Counted from the stretch's first letter, positions 35,051 through 44,130 are shown. The stretch is DNA of 64,000 nucleotides from Bradyrhizobium sp. AZCC 2176 (GCF_036924645.1 NZ_JAZHRX010000001.1:992001-1056000); one strand, 5' to 3'. Numbers and translations are program-made. Notes: generated by a model not told the origin, from the sequence alone.

Positions 35051-37435
35051 TCAGAAGTTGAACGTCGTTGACACCAGATAAGTACGCGGGGCAGCAAGCG
35101 TGATCACGCCGCTGTAGGCCGAGGCCCAGTAGGCATTGTTGCCAACGTTTTCGATGTTGGCGCGCACCACGATCGGCTTGCCGTTCCAGGGCGACGTGAA
35201 GGTGTATCGCGCTCCGATATCGACCCGTGTCCACTCGGGGATCGACAGCGTGTTCGTCAAGTTAGCGTATTGAGAACTGGTGTAGATGACCCGGCCCGAG
35301 AACGTCAGGCCAGGCACGAACGGGGTATCCCACTCCGCGCCGATATTGGCGTTGATCGCGGCAACGCCCATCGCCTTGTTGCCATTGTTTTTCGGATCTA
35401 GGGCGTTTACCTGTACGCCATCGATCAAGGCGACGCCCCCGAGAACGCGGATATCGGGCGTGATCTCGCCGAACACATTGACCTCCGCGCCGCGATTGCG
35501 TTGCCTGCCGTTGAGTTGCTGGGTCGCAGTCAGGCCGGAGCCCACCGAGATCACGCTCGGCTGCTCGATCTCGAACAAGCTCAGAGTCGTTGTGAAGCGG
35601 CCCGTATCGATCTTTACACCAGTCTCGGCCTGAGTGGTCTTGCTGGGTGGAAAAACGGTGCCGACGTTTTGGAAGTTTCCGGAGACGACGACAGGTGTCT
35701 GGAGCCCTTCAATATAGTTCGCGTAAAGTGAGATATTCTCGACCGGCTTGACGAGAATTGCATAGGCCGGGCTCCACACGGATTCTTCCTGAAAAGGCCG
35801 ACTCGGATTGGCGGGGGTTGGCAAGAAATTTGTCACCTCGCTCCCGGCCGTCTGGCGACGAACGCCGACCGTCAACTGGACGCGCTTGTTCCAGATCGAC
35901 ATGGTATCGGATACGCCGACGCTCTTCAGAGTTACACCGGTATTTTGGCTGGCACTCAATGTCGTAAAGTTGGGCTTCGGAATGTTGGTCGGTTCGGTAT
36001 AGAGGTTCCAGAAGATCAGGTCGGTGAGAGGAGAAGCCGAACGCGTCCGGACCTGCTGGTTGTAGGTTCGGTCGTTGATAGAGTAGTTGACATTGAACGC
36101 ATGATTGACGGGACCCGTATCCACCGTTCCACGAACGCCAGCCTCACCCGCGAGCGTCTCGAATCTCTCCGCGCCAGTAAACGGTCGTGAAAACAAGCCT
36201 CCCAACTGGAATGTCGCCGGGGTGGTGGGCGTTAACACGCCCGGCACGGCATTGGAGATATTGGGCGAAGGATAGGCATAATTGATGTTGCTGTCGTGAT
36301 AACCAAACGCCGCATAGGTGGTTAACCAATCAGTCACATCAACCTCGGCTCTTACGGTCGAGAAGAAGTCCGTCGGCGCATAATAGGCCCAAGGTACCTG
36401 GAAATTGGTTCCGGCTTTCGGCGGCGGAGGAATGATGGTGAGGGGAGGATTTGTAGGGAGTGTGAAGAAGCGTAACGGCGGATTCAGATTGTCGGCTTGA
36501 TAGCCGACATCGACCGCCATGCGCGCATTCTCACCGCGGTAGTCAAGGCCAAGAACAACGTTGCCAAACTCGTCGGTCTGACGGTTCCAAGGCGTACCAC
36601 CGTTCGAATAGGTGCTGTTCAGTCGAATGCCCCACTCTTTGTGCTCGCCGTAGCGCCGGCTGACGTCGGTAATCTGTCCAAACTGCGACCTGGAGACGTA
36701 AGTGCCTGTCAACTGTGTAATGTCGATGTCAGGAGCATGCTTGGTAATGAGGTTGACGCTGCCGCCGACGGCACCGCCGCTCGCAACGCCGGTACCGCCG
36801 GCCGTCATGCCGTTCAACAAAGCGCTCGGGCCTTTCAAGACCTCGACGCGCTCGACGAAATTTGCACCCGATGAGTAGTACGGCGCGATCCCGTAAAGGC
36901 CGTTCAACCCGTAATCGCCGCTATCATAATAGAAGCCGCGGATGAAGAGTCCGTCGGAGCCACCGCCGGCTGGCTGGATGACCCGGACCGAGGGATCGTT
37001 CATCAAGACGTCGCGGATAGTTCGAGCCTGCTGATTCTGTATCAGTTGCGCCGTGTAGTTGGTCTGGTTGAACGGCGTATCCATTACGCTGCGGTTGCCC
37101 AGGAGTCCCAGGCTCCCGCCCGTTGCCACTTGTCCACCAGCATAGGGGGCCGGGGGCGCGCCGAGCGTTCCCGTGGAGGGCGTCGCATAGGGAACCGGTT
37201 CAGCACGACGAGGCGCCGGCGCAGCGACGCGCCGCTGCACGCGCGACGTCGATGTCTGCGATCTCCGTACTGCGGGCCGCGCTCGTTGCTGGCTTGGAGC
37301 ATCGACGGTGACGGGCGGCAAATTCTGTGCGAACGCTTGCTGGCCGCCGGCAAAATCCAGCGAAAGCGCAAGATAGCTCACCGCTCCCAGCGAAACAGCG
37401 CGCACAACATTTCTCGCAGCGACTTGATACGTCAT
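35051..37435 (-). CDS. TonB-dependent siderophore receptor
   Basis: Outer-membrane receptor of 794 residues from ATG 37435, which has GGGGTGGAAG upstream and begins a signal peptide ending about AFAQ; an in-frame start at 37573 would place 46 extra residues before that signal. A Pro/Arg/Ala-rich linker precedes the plug, which shows RTIRDVLMNDPSVRV, a FIRGFYYD segment and VERVEVLKGPSALLNGM, all typical of FhuE/FpvA-type ferric-siderophore receptors. The barrel ends in aromatic strands with the terminal residues STTFNF, the C-terminal phenylalanine needed for outer-membrane assembly. The likely role is uptake of the ferric form of the lipopeptide made by the adjacent synthetases, a partnership inferred from position. 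Confidence 0.93.
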   Translation of the reverse strand: MTYQVAARNVVRAVSLGAVSYLALSLDFAGGQQAFAQNLPPVTVDAPSQQRARPAVRRSQTSTSRVQRRVAAPAPRRAEPVPYATPSTGTLGAPPAPYAGGQVATGGSLGLLGNRSVMDTPFNQTNYTAQLIQNQQARTIRDVLMNDPSVRVIQPAGGGSDGLFIRGFYYDSGDYGLNGLYGIAPYYSSGANFVERVEVLKGPSALLNGMTAGGTGVASGGAVGGSVNLITKHAPDIDITQLTGTYVSRSQFGQITDVSRRYGEHKEWGIRLNSTYSNGGTPWNRQTDEFGNVVLGLDYRGENARMAVDVGYQADNLNPPLRFFTLPTNPPLTIIPPPPKAGTNFQVPWAYYAPTDFFSTVRAEVDVTDWLTTYAAFGYHDSNINYAYPSPNISNAVPGVLTPTTPATFQLGGLFSRPFTGAERFETLAGEAGVRGTVDTGPVNHAFNVNYSINDRTYNQQVRTRSASPLTDLIFWNLYTEPTNIPKPNFTTLSASQNTGVTLKSVGVSDTMSIWNKRVQLTVGVRRQTAGSEVTNFLPTPANPSRPFQEESVWSPAYAILVKPVENISLYANYIEGLQTPVVVSGNFQNVGTVFPPSKTTQAETGVKIDTGRFTTTLSLFEIEQPSVISVGSGLTATQQLNGRQRNRGAEVNVFGEITPDIRVLGGVALIDGVQVNALDPKNNGNKAMGVAAINANIGAEWDTPFVPGLTFSGRVIYTSSQYANLTNTLSIPEWTRVDIGARYTFTSPWNGKPIVVRANIENVGNNAYWASAYSGVITLAAPRTYLVSTTFNF

Positions 37436-37763
37436 ACTTCCACCCCAAAAGCCCACAAGCAGGTCCCGGCTCGTTCTAACTTCCGGAGTAGAAACAGCGA
37501 GTAGAAGCCATCTAAGGTAATGGCGTGTGTACACAACACATTTCGTTAGTGACGATAGAGCAACACCACACATCTTCTGATTGCTCTAAATTGTCGCACC
37601 AAGATCCTTGAACGTTCGAACACGCGCTCAAGCGGATCAATTTCATTCTCGAGATTCCGCACGCCATCACGTTTTGAACCCTTCTAGTTTTTATCCGTTC
37701 TAATCTTCTGCATGACTGTCCAGCACGGCACAGATCGAACCAACACTATCGCCTTCCCCACGT
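37436..37763 (-). promoter_or_regulatory. Upstream region of the receptor gene; spacer to the decayed amidohydrolase gene
   Basis: No gene was found in this 328-bp stretch, which is less GC-rich than its surroundings. It holds an inverted repeat TTCTA (37474-37478) with TAGAA (37489-37493), 39 bases upstream of the receptor start; a perfect palindrome TGTGTACACA at 37526-37535; and GAACGTTC at 37610-37617. The first repeat has half-sites reminiscent of rhizobial Irr boxes, but the spacing is not what I would expect, so no regulator is assigned. Confidence 0.4.
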
Positions 37764-38150
37764 TCAAATCTTTTCAATCCAACAGGTTACGCAGCGTGCT
37801 TCTCGCCTGGCTCCAAGCAAGAACATCGCGGCCTTTGATCGTTCGTTGAACCGTCCGAAATCCTCGGAGCCTCGCAGCGGAAGGCCTTGCGCAGAATGTC
37901 GCACGCCTCCCGCATCGAGCTCGGCTTTCAGATGCGCAACGGCCTCCGCGTTGTTCAGGCAATGGTCGAAAACGTCGCGGTGGGTGATCGCCACCGCCAA
38001 TCCCTCACCTGCCGCCACGCGCCGGACCCCAAGCCCCGTGACGACCTTGTCGGCGCCGGTTGCATGGAGCAGCACCTGCACGGCTTTGGCGATCTTCCTG
38101 TCCGGACAGCTCAGGCTTGCTGCGGAGATCGTGCCGTCACGCCATCAATC
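37764..38150 (-). pseudogene. Decayed M20-family amidohydrolase/peptidase
   Basis: Both ends of an M20 metallopeptidase are recognisable but most of the protein is missing. The N-terminal signature KPELSGQE is read around 38095-38125, preceded in frame by ATG GCG TGA. A frameshift near 38090 is needed to continue into AVQVLLHATGADKVVTGLG. The sequence then jumps to C-terminal M20 features, THRDVFDHCLNNAEAV and GSEDFGRF, and stops at 37764 before the final metal-binding region. The catalytic domain and dimerisation domain are deleted, so it cannot be active. Its neighbour is a TRAP transporter, and M20 hydrolases commonly pair with transporters. Confidence 0.65.
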
Positions 38151-38293
38151 TGTCAGTTCGCGTTCGGCCAGAAGCATGAGTCGCTCTTTATATTTGGCTC
38201 GGTTCGCGACAAACCTTGCTCGGTTTCGCTGGATTTGACTCCCCCGCCTTGACTGTCCGGAGCAACTCCGAGAACCTGTCCCCTTGGGGGCTG

Positions 38294-38362
38294 ATTTCGG
38301 TAATCCACCTTCGGCCGGGCCAGGATCGACAGGCCCTTTCCGGAAGCAACGATTACCGAAAT
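38294..38362. promoter_or_regulatory. Perfect 12-bp inverted repeat upstream of the TRAP operon
   Basis: ATTTCGGTAATC (38294-38305) and its exact complement GATTACCGAAAT (38351-38362) are separated by 45 bases and end 48 bases before the start of the small permease gene. A spacing of 57 bases centre to centre is compatible with two operators bound by one dimeric regulator with DNA looping. No regulator gene lies next to it in the window. Confidence 0.5.
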
Positions 38363-38410
38363 GGTACGTCTATTGCTTGCGGGCGACAGGCGTGCAGGGG
38401 AGGACAGATC

Positions 38411-38956
38411 ATGGTTCGTGTGTTTCTGGATCGAATCTATCTTCTGTCCGGCTATCTCGCCGGACTTTTCCTCATCGCGATTTTTGTGCTGATGATGCTG
38501 CTGTCGGCTGGCCGGCCGCTCGGCCTCAATATTCCGGCTGGCGATGATTTCATCTCCTGGTGCATGGCGGCGACGGCCTTTCTCGGGCTCGCGCACACGT
38601 TCAAGCATGGCGAGATGATCCGTGTCGGCCTTCTGATCGACCGCCTCAGCGACAATGTCCGCCATTATGTCGAGATCGCAGCCCTCTTCGTCGGCGTCGG
38701 CTTCATCGGCTTTTTCGCGTGGCATGCCGTGATCATGACGTGGCAGTCGTGGAAATTTTCTGACATTTCGCAGGGCGTCATCGCAGTGCCGCTGTGGATT
38801 CCGCAACTCGGCTACAGCGGCGGCCTCGTGATTCTTCTCATCGCCTTCGTGGATGAGCTGGTCCATGTGCTGCGCGGCTTCGCGCCGCGCTACGAATTGC
38901 CGAAGCCGCAGAGCGCCGAGGAAATCGTCGAACGCGCCATGCAGAGCGGGGTCTGA
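38411..38956 (+). CDS. dctQ: TRAP transporter small permease (DctQ-like)
   Basis: Membrane protein of 181 residues from ATG 38411, which has GGGGAGGA upstream; a longer in-frame start at 38216 has no such site. Four hydrophobic segments are visible: YLAGLFLIAIFVLMMLLSA, a second around FISWCMAATAFLGLAH, a third around VEIAALFVGVGFIGFFAW and a fourth around GGLVILLIAFVDELVH. This is the four-helix plan of the DctQ family, including the KHGEMIRVGLL loop. It pairs with the large permease, whose start is one base past this gene's stop. The substrate is probably an organic acid, as for most of the family, but is unknown. Confidence 0.92.
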   Translation: MVRVFLDRIYLLSGYLAGLFLIAIFVLMMLLSAGRPLGLNIPAGDDFISWCMAATAFLGLAHTFKHGEMIRVGLLIDRLSDNVRHYVEIAALFVGVGFIGFFAWHAVIMTWQSWKFSDISQGVIAVPLWIPQLGYSGGLVILLIAFVDELVHVLRGFAPRYELPKPQSAEEIVERAMQSGV

Positions 38957-38957
38957 C

Positions 38958-40265
38958 ATGGAGCTTCTCTCGATCGCCGCTATCCTGCTCGGCGTTCTTG
39001 CGCTGCTGCTCGGCGCCGGCGTCTGGATCGGCGTCGCCTTGATGGCGACGGGATGGGCCGGCATGCAATTCGCCGGCGGCGGCATTCCGGCGGGCAGCGT
39101 GCTGGCGACAACGGTGTGGGGCAACAGCGCGTCGTGGTCGCTGGCGGCTTTGCCGCTCTTCATCTGGATGGGCGAAATTCTGTTCCGCACGCGCCTGTCG
39201 GAGGAAATGTTTCGCGGATTTGCGCCCTGGCTGAACTGGCTGCCGGGCCGGCTCGTGCACGTCAATGTGCTCGCCTGCGGCGTGTTCGGTTCGGTATCGG
39301 GATCATCGGCCGCGACCTGCGCCACGGTTGCCAAGATCGCCCTGCCGGAACTGAAGAAGCGCGGCTACGACGAAGACTTGAGTCTGGGATCGCTCGCCGG
39401 CGCGGGCACGCTCGGCATTCTCATTCCGCCGTCGATCACTATGGTGGTCTACGCCGTGCAGGCGAACGTCTCCATCATTCAGGTGTTCCTTGCCGGATTT
39501 CTGCCGGGCCTGTTGGTGATGGCGCTCTATTCCGGCTACATCGCGATCTGGTCGCTCGCCAATCCGAAGCGCACGCCGCCGGCCGATCCGCCCATGAGCT
39601 TGCGCAGGCGCATCGCGGAGTCGCTCAATCTCATTCCTTGCCTGCTCTTGATCGTGTTCGTCTTTCTATCGTTGCTGATGGGCTGGGCGACGGCGACGGA
39701 ATGCGCCGCCTGGGGCGTGTTGGGCTCGCTCGCGATCGCGTGGTGGCAAGGCGCGCTGAGCTGGCAATCCTTCTGGGCGAGCGTCATGGGCGCGACGCGG
39801 GTCAATTGCATGATCCTCTTGATCCTGGCGGGCGCTTCCTACATGGGTACGTCGATGGCCTATACCGGCATCCCGCTGGCGCTCGCGAACTGGGTGAACA
39901 GCCTCCAGCTCAGCCCCTATGCGCTGATCGCGGCGCTCACCGTCATGTACATCGTGCTCGGCACGGCGCTTGACGGCATTTCCATGATCGTGCTGACCAC
40001 TGCAATTGTCATTCCGATGGTGAAGCAGGCCGGCTTCGACCTCGTCTGGTTCGGCATTTTCCTGGTATTGGTGGTGGAAATGGCGGAAGTCTCTCCGCCC
40101 GTCGGCTTCAATCTGTTCGTCCTGCAGACCATGAGCGGCAAGGATTCCAATACGGTCGCCAAGGCCGCCCTGCCGTTCTTCTTTTTGCTCGTTCTGGCGG
40201 TTGCCATCATCACGGTCTTTCCTGATATCGTGATGGTGCTGCCGCGGATAGCGTTCCCTGGCTAG
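38958..40265 (+). CDS. dctM: TRAP transporter large permease (DctM-like)
   Basis: Integral membrane protein of 435 residues starting at ATG 38958, TGACATG being shared with the small permease stop. Hydrophobic helices run through the whole length and the family segments SGSSAATCATVAKIALPELKK, GTLGILIPPSI and EVSPPVGFNLFVLQ are seen. The DctM protein forms the ion-coupled transport channel, driven by a sodium or proton gradient and fed by a periplasmic binding protein. Fourteen bases separate it from the binding-protein gene, so the three genes form one operon. Confidence 0.95.
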   Translation: MELLSIAAILLGVLALLLGAGVWIGVALMATGWAGMQFAGGGIPAGSVLATTVWGNSASWSLAALPLFIWMGEILFRTRLSEEMFRGFAPWLNWLPGRLVHVNVLACGVFGSVSGSSAATCATVAKIALPELKKRGYDEDLSLGSLAGAGTLGILIPPSITMVVYAVQANVSIIQVFLAGFLPGLLVMALYSGYIAIWSLANPKRTPPADPPMSLRRRIAESLNLIPCLLLIVFVFLSLLMGWATATECAAWGVLGSLAIAWWQGALSWQSFWASVMGATRVNCMILLILAGASYMGTSMAYTGIPLALANWVNSLQLSPYALIAALTVMYIVLGTALDGISMIVLTTAIVIPMVKQAGFDLVWFGIFLVLVVEMAEVSPPVGFNLFVLQTMSGKDSNTVAKAALPFFFLLVLAVAIITVFPDIVMVLPRIAFPG

Positions 40266-40279
40266 AGAAAGGTATTGTC

Positions 40280-41269
40280 ATGTTGAGGCTTATTAGGGCG
40301 TGCGCAACGGCCGCCTGCGTCGCGGCGCTTGCCGTTCCCGCGCTTGTCGTTCCCGCGATGGCGCAGACCAAATGGAATCTGCCGGCGGCCTATCCGGCGG
40401 ACAATCCGCATTCGGTGAACCTGATCGCGTTTGCCAAGGACGTTGCCGACGCGACCGGCGGCAAGCTGCAGATCACCGTGCATCCCGCCGCGTCGCTGTT
40501 CAAGGCGCCGGAAATCAAGCGCGCGGTCGCAACCGGGCAGGCACAGGCGGGCGAGGTTCTGATCTCGCTGCATGAGAACGAAGATCCGATGTTCGGCATC
40601 GACGTTATCCCCTTCGTGGCGACGAGCTATCCGGCGGCCAAGAAGCTGTGGCAGGCGTCGAAACCCGCCATCGAAAAGAAGCTCGCCTCACAAGGCCTGA
40701 TGCTGCTCTTCGCGGTGCCATGGGGTCCGCAGGGCATTTATGCCAAGAAGGACCTCAACACCGTCGAGGACATGAAAGGCCTGAAGTGGCGCGCCTATAA
40801 TGTCGGTACCTCGCGCATCGCCGAACTTGTCGGCGCGCAGCCCGTCACCATCCAGGCGGCGGAACTGCCGCAGGCGCTGGCTACCGGCGTCGTGAACGCG
40901 TTCATGACGTCGGGCTCGACCGGCTATGACAGCAAGTCCTGGGAAACCATGACGCATTTCTATGACACGCAAGCCTGGATTCCGAAGAACGTCACCTTCG
41001 TTAACAAGGCGGCTTTCGACGCGCTCGACAAACCCACCCAGGACGCGATCCTCAAGGCGGCGGCGGTCGCCGAAGAACGCGGCTGGAAGCTCGCGGAAGA
41101 AAAAGCGAAGTGGTATCTCGAACAGCTTCAGGCCAACAAGATGAAGGTGCTGCCGCCACCTCCGGCGCTGAAGGCCGGCCTCGAAAAAATCGGAGAGCAG
41201 TTGACCGCCGATTGGCTCAAGAAGGCCGGCCCCGACGGTGAGGCCGTGATCGCCAGCTACAAGAAGTAG
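40280..41269 (+). CDS. dctP: TRAP transporter periplasmic substrate-binding protein (DctP-like)
   Basis: Protein of 329 residues with a signal peptide ending VVPAMAQ. The mature part shows DctP features: a start KWNLPAAYPADNPHSVNL, then GGKLQITVHPAASLF, EIKRAVATGQAQAGEV and the conserved GLKWRAYN segment that carries the arginine usually binding a substrate carboxylate. Length is normal for the family. It is the last gene of the TRAP operon and is followed by a terminator. Substrate unknown; a carboxylate-containing compound is likely. Confidence 0.93.
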   Translation: MLRLIRACATAACVAALAVPALVVPAMAQTKWNLPAAYPADNPHSVNLIAFAKDVADATGGKLQITVHPAASLFKAPEIKRAVATGQAQAGEVLISLHENEDPMFGIDVIPFVATSYPAAKKLWQASKPAIEKKLASQGLMLLFAVPWGPQGIYAKKDLNTVEDMKGLKWRAYNVGTSRIAELVGAQPVTIQAAELPQALATGVVNAFMTSGSTGYDSKSWETMTHFYDTQAWIPKNVTFVNKAAFDALDKPTQDAILKAAAVAEERGWKLAEEKAKWYLEQLQANKMKVLPPPPALKAGLEKIGEQLTADWLKKAGPDGEAVIASYKK

Positions 41270-41295
41270 GACGATCGTTGTCATGCTCGTGCAGC

Positions 41296-41328
41296 GTCCG
41301 GCGCTCGATCGCCGGACACTACAATTTT
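41296..41328 (+). terminator. Terminator after the TRAP operon
   Basis: GTCCGGCG (41296-41303) pairs perfectly with CGCCGGAC (41310-41317) around a 6-base loop, followed by ACTACAATTTTTT. It lies 27 bases after the binding-protein stop. The following 90 bases up to the convergent gene at 41419 contain nothing I recognise. Confidence 0.85.
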
Positions 41329-41418
41329 TTGAACTCGCAGAGTTCGGTTTGGTCTCAAAAGCACATGGCTTCTTGAAGGTCAGGTTTCGACGCCGAACAG
41401 ACTTTTATTTTATGTTTG

Positions 41419-42867
41419 TCATTTTATGCTCGTCTCAGCCGCGATCAGTTCCTTGCCTTCCGCGGTCCTGATCGTCAGCCGTACCGGTTCACCGCTGCCG
41501 CCGCCAGGGATCGTCGCTGAAATACGATTTCCATTGTTCGGGTCGGCTTTCACGGCATCGTTGGACAACACCGCATCGCCGCGTTTCAACGTTACGTGCA
41601 GCGGCTTGGCCGGTTCGATGCTGAAGAACTGAAGATTCACGCTCGCGCCCTCGGCCGAGAGATTGACCAGGATGTTCTCGTTCGCATGCGTCACGTTGCT
41701 CATGCCGACAGTCGGACTGTAGGTTTCCGGAATCGACACTTCGCCCTGCGCGGGAAATTCAGCGCTGTGGAAGAATTGATCCGACACGCCCGCCCACAAT
41801 TCGATGTACGGCCGCTGCGGGTTCGGGTCTTTGCGTGGATCGGTTTCGTTCGTGAAGGACGGGAATCCCCACGTCCACATTTTCAAGCCCGGCGTGACCG
41901 CATTGTCGGCGATCCGGATGATCCCCTCTTCGTTGTCATGGTTGATCACGCCCCAGAAATTCCCGCCCTGCATATCGGGCGCCGCGTACGCGATGCCCAT
42001 CGTTGGCCAGTTTCTGAAGTAGCGCAGTTTTTCGAAACGGCTGTTACCCATCCCCGAGCTCTTGTCGCCGCCGGACAGATTAGCCGACCAGCCGGGCGTG
42101 CGGTAGGCCGCGATCGGTGCAATGATTTCAGCGCCGCCGGTCGCCCTGGGATTCTTCGGGTCCGACCCCGGCGCTAGCGTCGTGCATGTCCAGTACTCGT
42201 ATGGAATCGCCCTGTGTTGCGGATTTTTCAGCACCACGCGCGCATCGACCGCGGCGCGATCGGCTTTCAGCGTGACATAATAGGTTGCTTCGATGCCCGT
42301 CGAACCCTTCCTGAACTTCCTTGGTGCCGCGGAATACTCGAAATTGTCCTTGAGTGACATCGACACCGTCACTTCGCCGGCCCCCTCCTTCACAATCTTG
42401 AAATCCCACGGCTTCAGCCACGTCTTGCCGTGCTCGGCATCCGGGAAAGTGGGGAAGATGCCGCCATAGACCATCAGCCAGTCGTAATAAAAGGTGTCGC
42501 CGTTGATTCCGTAAGGCACGCCCACTTCCGTGCGATAAAGCTGTTCGTGGCCGGTCGGCTTGTAAATGATGGAAAGAATGCGCCCGCCAAATTCGGGCAG
42601 CAGCGTTACCCTTAGATAAGTGTTCTCGATCACGTAGGTCCTGAACGGGCGATCGAGGATGGTATTCTTGTCGAGCGACCCGCTGACGAATCCGTTTTCC
42701 AGATCGGTCGCGTATTTGACGGTGCTCCACGTCACCGTCGACTCGCTGAGCGACACCCTGCCGGGCACCGGCGTCTCCGCATGCCCGACGCCATCAAATG
42801 CACAGACCACCGAAAGCGCTGCAACCGCCAAGTGGAAACGGGTACGCGAGGAAGCATGAACGGCCAT
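41419..42867 (-). CDS. Exported protein with DUF5107-like domain
   Basis: Protein of 482 residues from ATG 42867, which begins a signal peptide (hydrophobic LAVAALSVVCAF, cleavage about GHAE); the open frame extends further upstream but lacks a better start. The core LLPEFGGRILSIIYKPTGHEQ and the YGIFPTFPDAEHGKTW-like region resemble DUF5107 and aldose-epimerase-like beta-sandwich proteins that handle carbohydrate. The C-terminal 120 residues look like an Ig-like beta domain. It lies 38 bases after the DUF2066-like gene on the same strand, so the two are probably cotranscribed. Function is unknown; a periplasmic carbohydrate-related role is only a guess. Confidence 0.8.
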   Translation of the reverse strand: MAVHASSRTRFHLAVAALSVVCAFDGVGHAETPVPGRVSLSESTVTWSTVKYATDLENGFVSGSLDKNTILDRPFRTYVIENTYLRVTLLPEFGGRILSIIYKPTGHEQLYRTEVGVPYGINGDTFYYDWLMVYGGIFPTFPDAEHGKTWLKPWDFKIVKEGAGEVTVSMSLKDNFEYSAAPRKFRKGSTGIEATYYVTLKADRAAVDARVVLKNPQHRAIPYEYWTCTTLAPGSDPKNPRATGGAEIIAPIAAYRTPGWSANLSGGDKSSGMGNSRFEKLRYFRNWPTMGIAYAAPDMQGGNFWGVINHDNEEGIIRIADNAVTPGLKMWTWGFPSFTNETDPRKDPNPQRPYIELWAGVSDQFFHSAEFPAQGEVSIPETYSPTVGMSNVTHANENILVNLSAEGASVNLQFFSIEPAKPLHVTLKRGDAVLSNDAVKADPNNGNRISATIPGGGSGEPVRLTIRTAEGKELIAAETSIK

Positions 42868-42905
42868 TGGCGTCGCCTTCGGATGAGCAGGAAGCCGCGA
42901 GGAAA

Positions 42906-43811
42906 TCAATGAAGCTTGCTTCCTCCCGCTGACGACGACCGTGCCACCGGATCGCCGTTGCCTGACAAGACCTGGGCCGCACCGCCGATGCCGCGCCGGA
43001 AGGCTTCGTCGAAAGTGACGCCGCGAACCTGCCAACGGTGCGTCCGGCCGCCCCAGTCCATCTGCCACTGGGTGGCCCAGCCGAGTTCGCGGTCATCCCA
43101 GACCAATCGCCCGACCAAAACCACTTCGCCACCCTGTTCGGCCGCAGCCGGCGCCAGCGCCGGGAACGGTGCCGTCCTGAGCGCCTCGCCGGTGATGTTC
43201 GATTTCGCCAGCCCCGCCGTGCTCGGCAGCACAATGTCCATGCCACGCCTGTCGGCTGCAGCGAGCAACGCGTCGCGTTGCAAGTCGGATTGGGCTCCAT
43301 CCGTTGTCACGATATAGTTCCTCGGGCCCTGCTCCATCTCGACAAAGACGGCAAGGCGCGGACGATGTGAAAGCCAGGGCTTGAGACCTAACGTCCTGAG
43401 AATGTCGTCGATCTTGCCTTCCTCGAAGGCCACGGTGAGATCGTAGGGCCGGTCGCGGGTACCCTGCTCGTCACGAATGGGTTTGCCCGAAAACTGGTCG
43501 CGATAGCTGAATGAAGTGACCAAACTTTTGGCCTTCGGCTTGTAGGCTGCCAACCGCCGGTCGCCTTGGAGTTTCTGTGCGCCGGATACCTTGATGAGGA
43601 CGTCCTCCAGACAGGCGGCAAAGCCAATGATGCGGTTGGCCTCGCCCTGGCCGGTCACGGTGACCTTCGCACGATAAAGATCGGCGCCCGCGGCGGCCAT
43701 GGTGCCGGCGCACCAGGCCCAGGCGGCTGCAAGGAATGTCCTGATAATCGCGCGACCCGCACCATGGCCTATCGGGTGAGAGTGGCGTCTCGTCCTGTGC
43801 AGATCGGCCAT
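42906..43811 (-). CDS. Exported DUF2066-like protein
   Basis: Protein of 301 residues from ATG 43811, chosen because GGAGG lies 7 bases upstream and the following segment (IIRTFLAAAWAWCAG...AAGA) reads as a signal peptide; upstream in-frame ATGs at 43835, 43853 and 43901 are less likely. The mature start ADLYRAKVTVTGQG, the VLIKVSGAQKLQGD segment and the DILRTLGLKPWLSHRPRL motif match the DUF2066 pattern. No enzyme motif is visible and the function of the family is unknown to me. It precedes the DUF5107-like gene in a likely two-gene operon, divergent from the binding-protein gene at 44203. Confidence 0.82.
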   Translation of the reverse strand: MADLHRTRRHSHPIGHGAGRAIIRTFLAAAWAWCAGTMAAAGADLYRAKVTVTGQGEANRIIGFAACLEDVLIKVSGAQKLQGDRRLAAYKPKAKSLVTSFSYRDQFSGKPIRDEQGTRDRPYDLTVAFEEGKIDDILRTLGLKPWLSHRPRLAVFVEMEQGPRNYIVTTDGAQSDLQRDALLAAADRRGMDIVLPSTAGLAKSNITGEALRTAPFPALAPAAAEQGGEVVLVGRLVWDDRELGWATQWQMDWGGRTHRWQVRGVTFDEAFRRGIGGAAQVLSGNGDPVARSSSAGGSKLH

Positions 43812-44130
43812 GACGATGCCTCCGCAGTTCCGCATGCTCTTCTCTTCGAACATTGGTTCGTTTTTGCGGAAAGGCAAACTTTCCCGATGCAGGGTTGCCA
43901 ATTGACCACGTAGACGGAGCCCAAATCACCGCAAATCTCGTCGCGGCGCAACATGCAAAATGAGACTACCGGTCAAGTTGCGGCCGGTGAAGTTGCGCGC
44001 GAAGCCCCAGTCATCGGCTAGCTTTCGCACCGCGGTTCCAGTCGCAAATGCATTCCGGCACACGATAGGCAGCCGGCATCGACCGCATGGCGATTCCTGG
44101 AACGACCTCGATACAAGACCATCGATACGG
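43812..44130. promoter_or_regulatory. Divergent intergenic region
   Basis: This separates the minus-strand DUF2066-like gene from the plus-strand binding-protein gene and must hold promoters in both directions. A plus-strand frame stays open from 43960, but its content (Arg/Pro/Thr-rich) and the strong ribosome-binding site further down argue against translation. I see no confident -35/-10 pair or operator. Confidence 0.4.

Noticed and set aside
37436..38410. Search for a tRNA, integrase or attachment repeats marking an island edge
   Set aside because: No tRNA-like cloverleaf, integrase frame or direct-repeat pair was found; only the decayed gene and lower GC hint at a junction.
38153..39334. 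Minus-strand open frame opposite the TRAP permease genes
   Set aside because: Its composition is typical of an antisense shadow, it has no family motif, and the plus-strand genes with good ribosome-binding sites explain the sequence.
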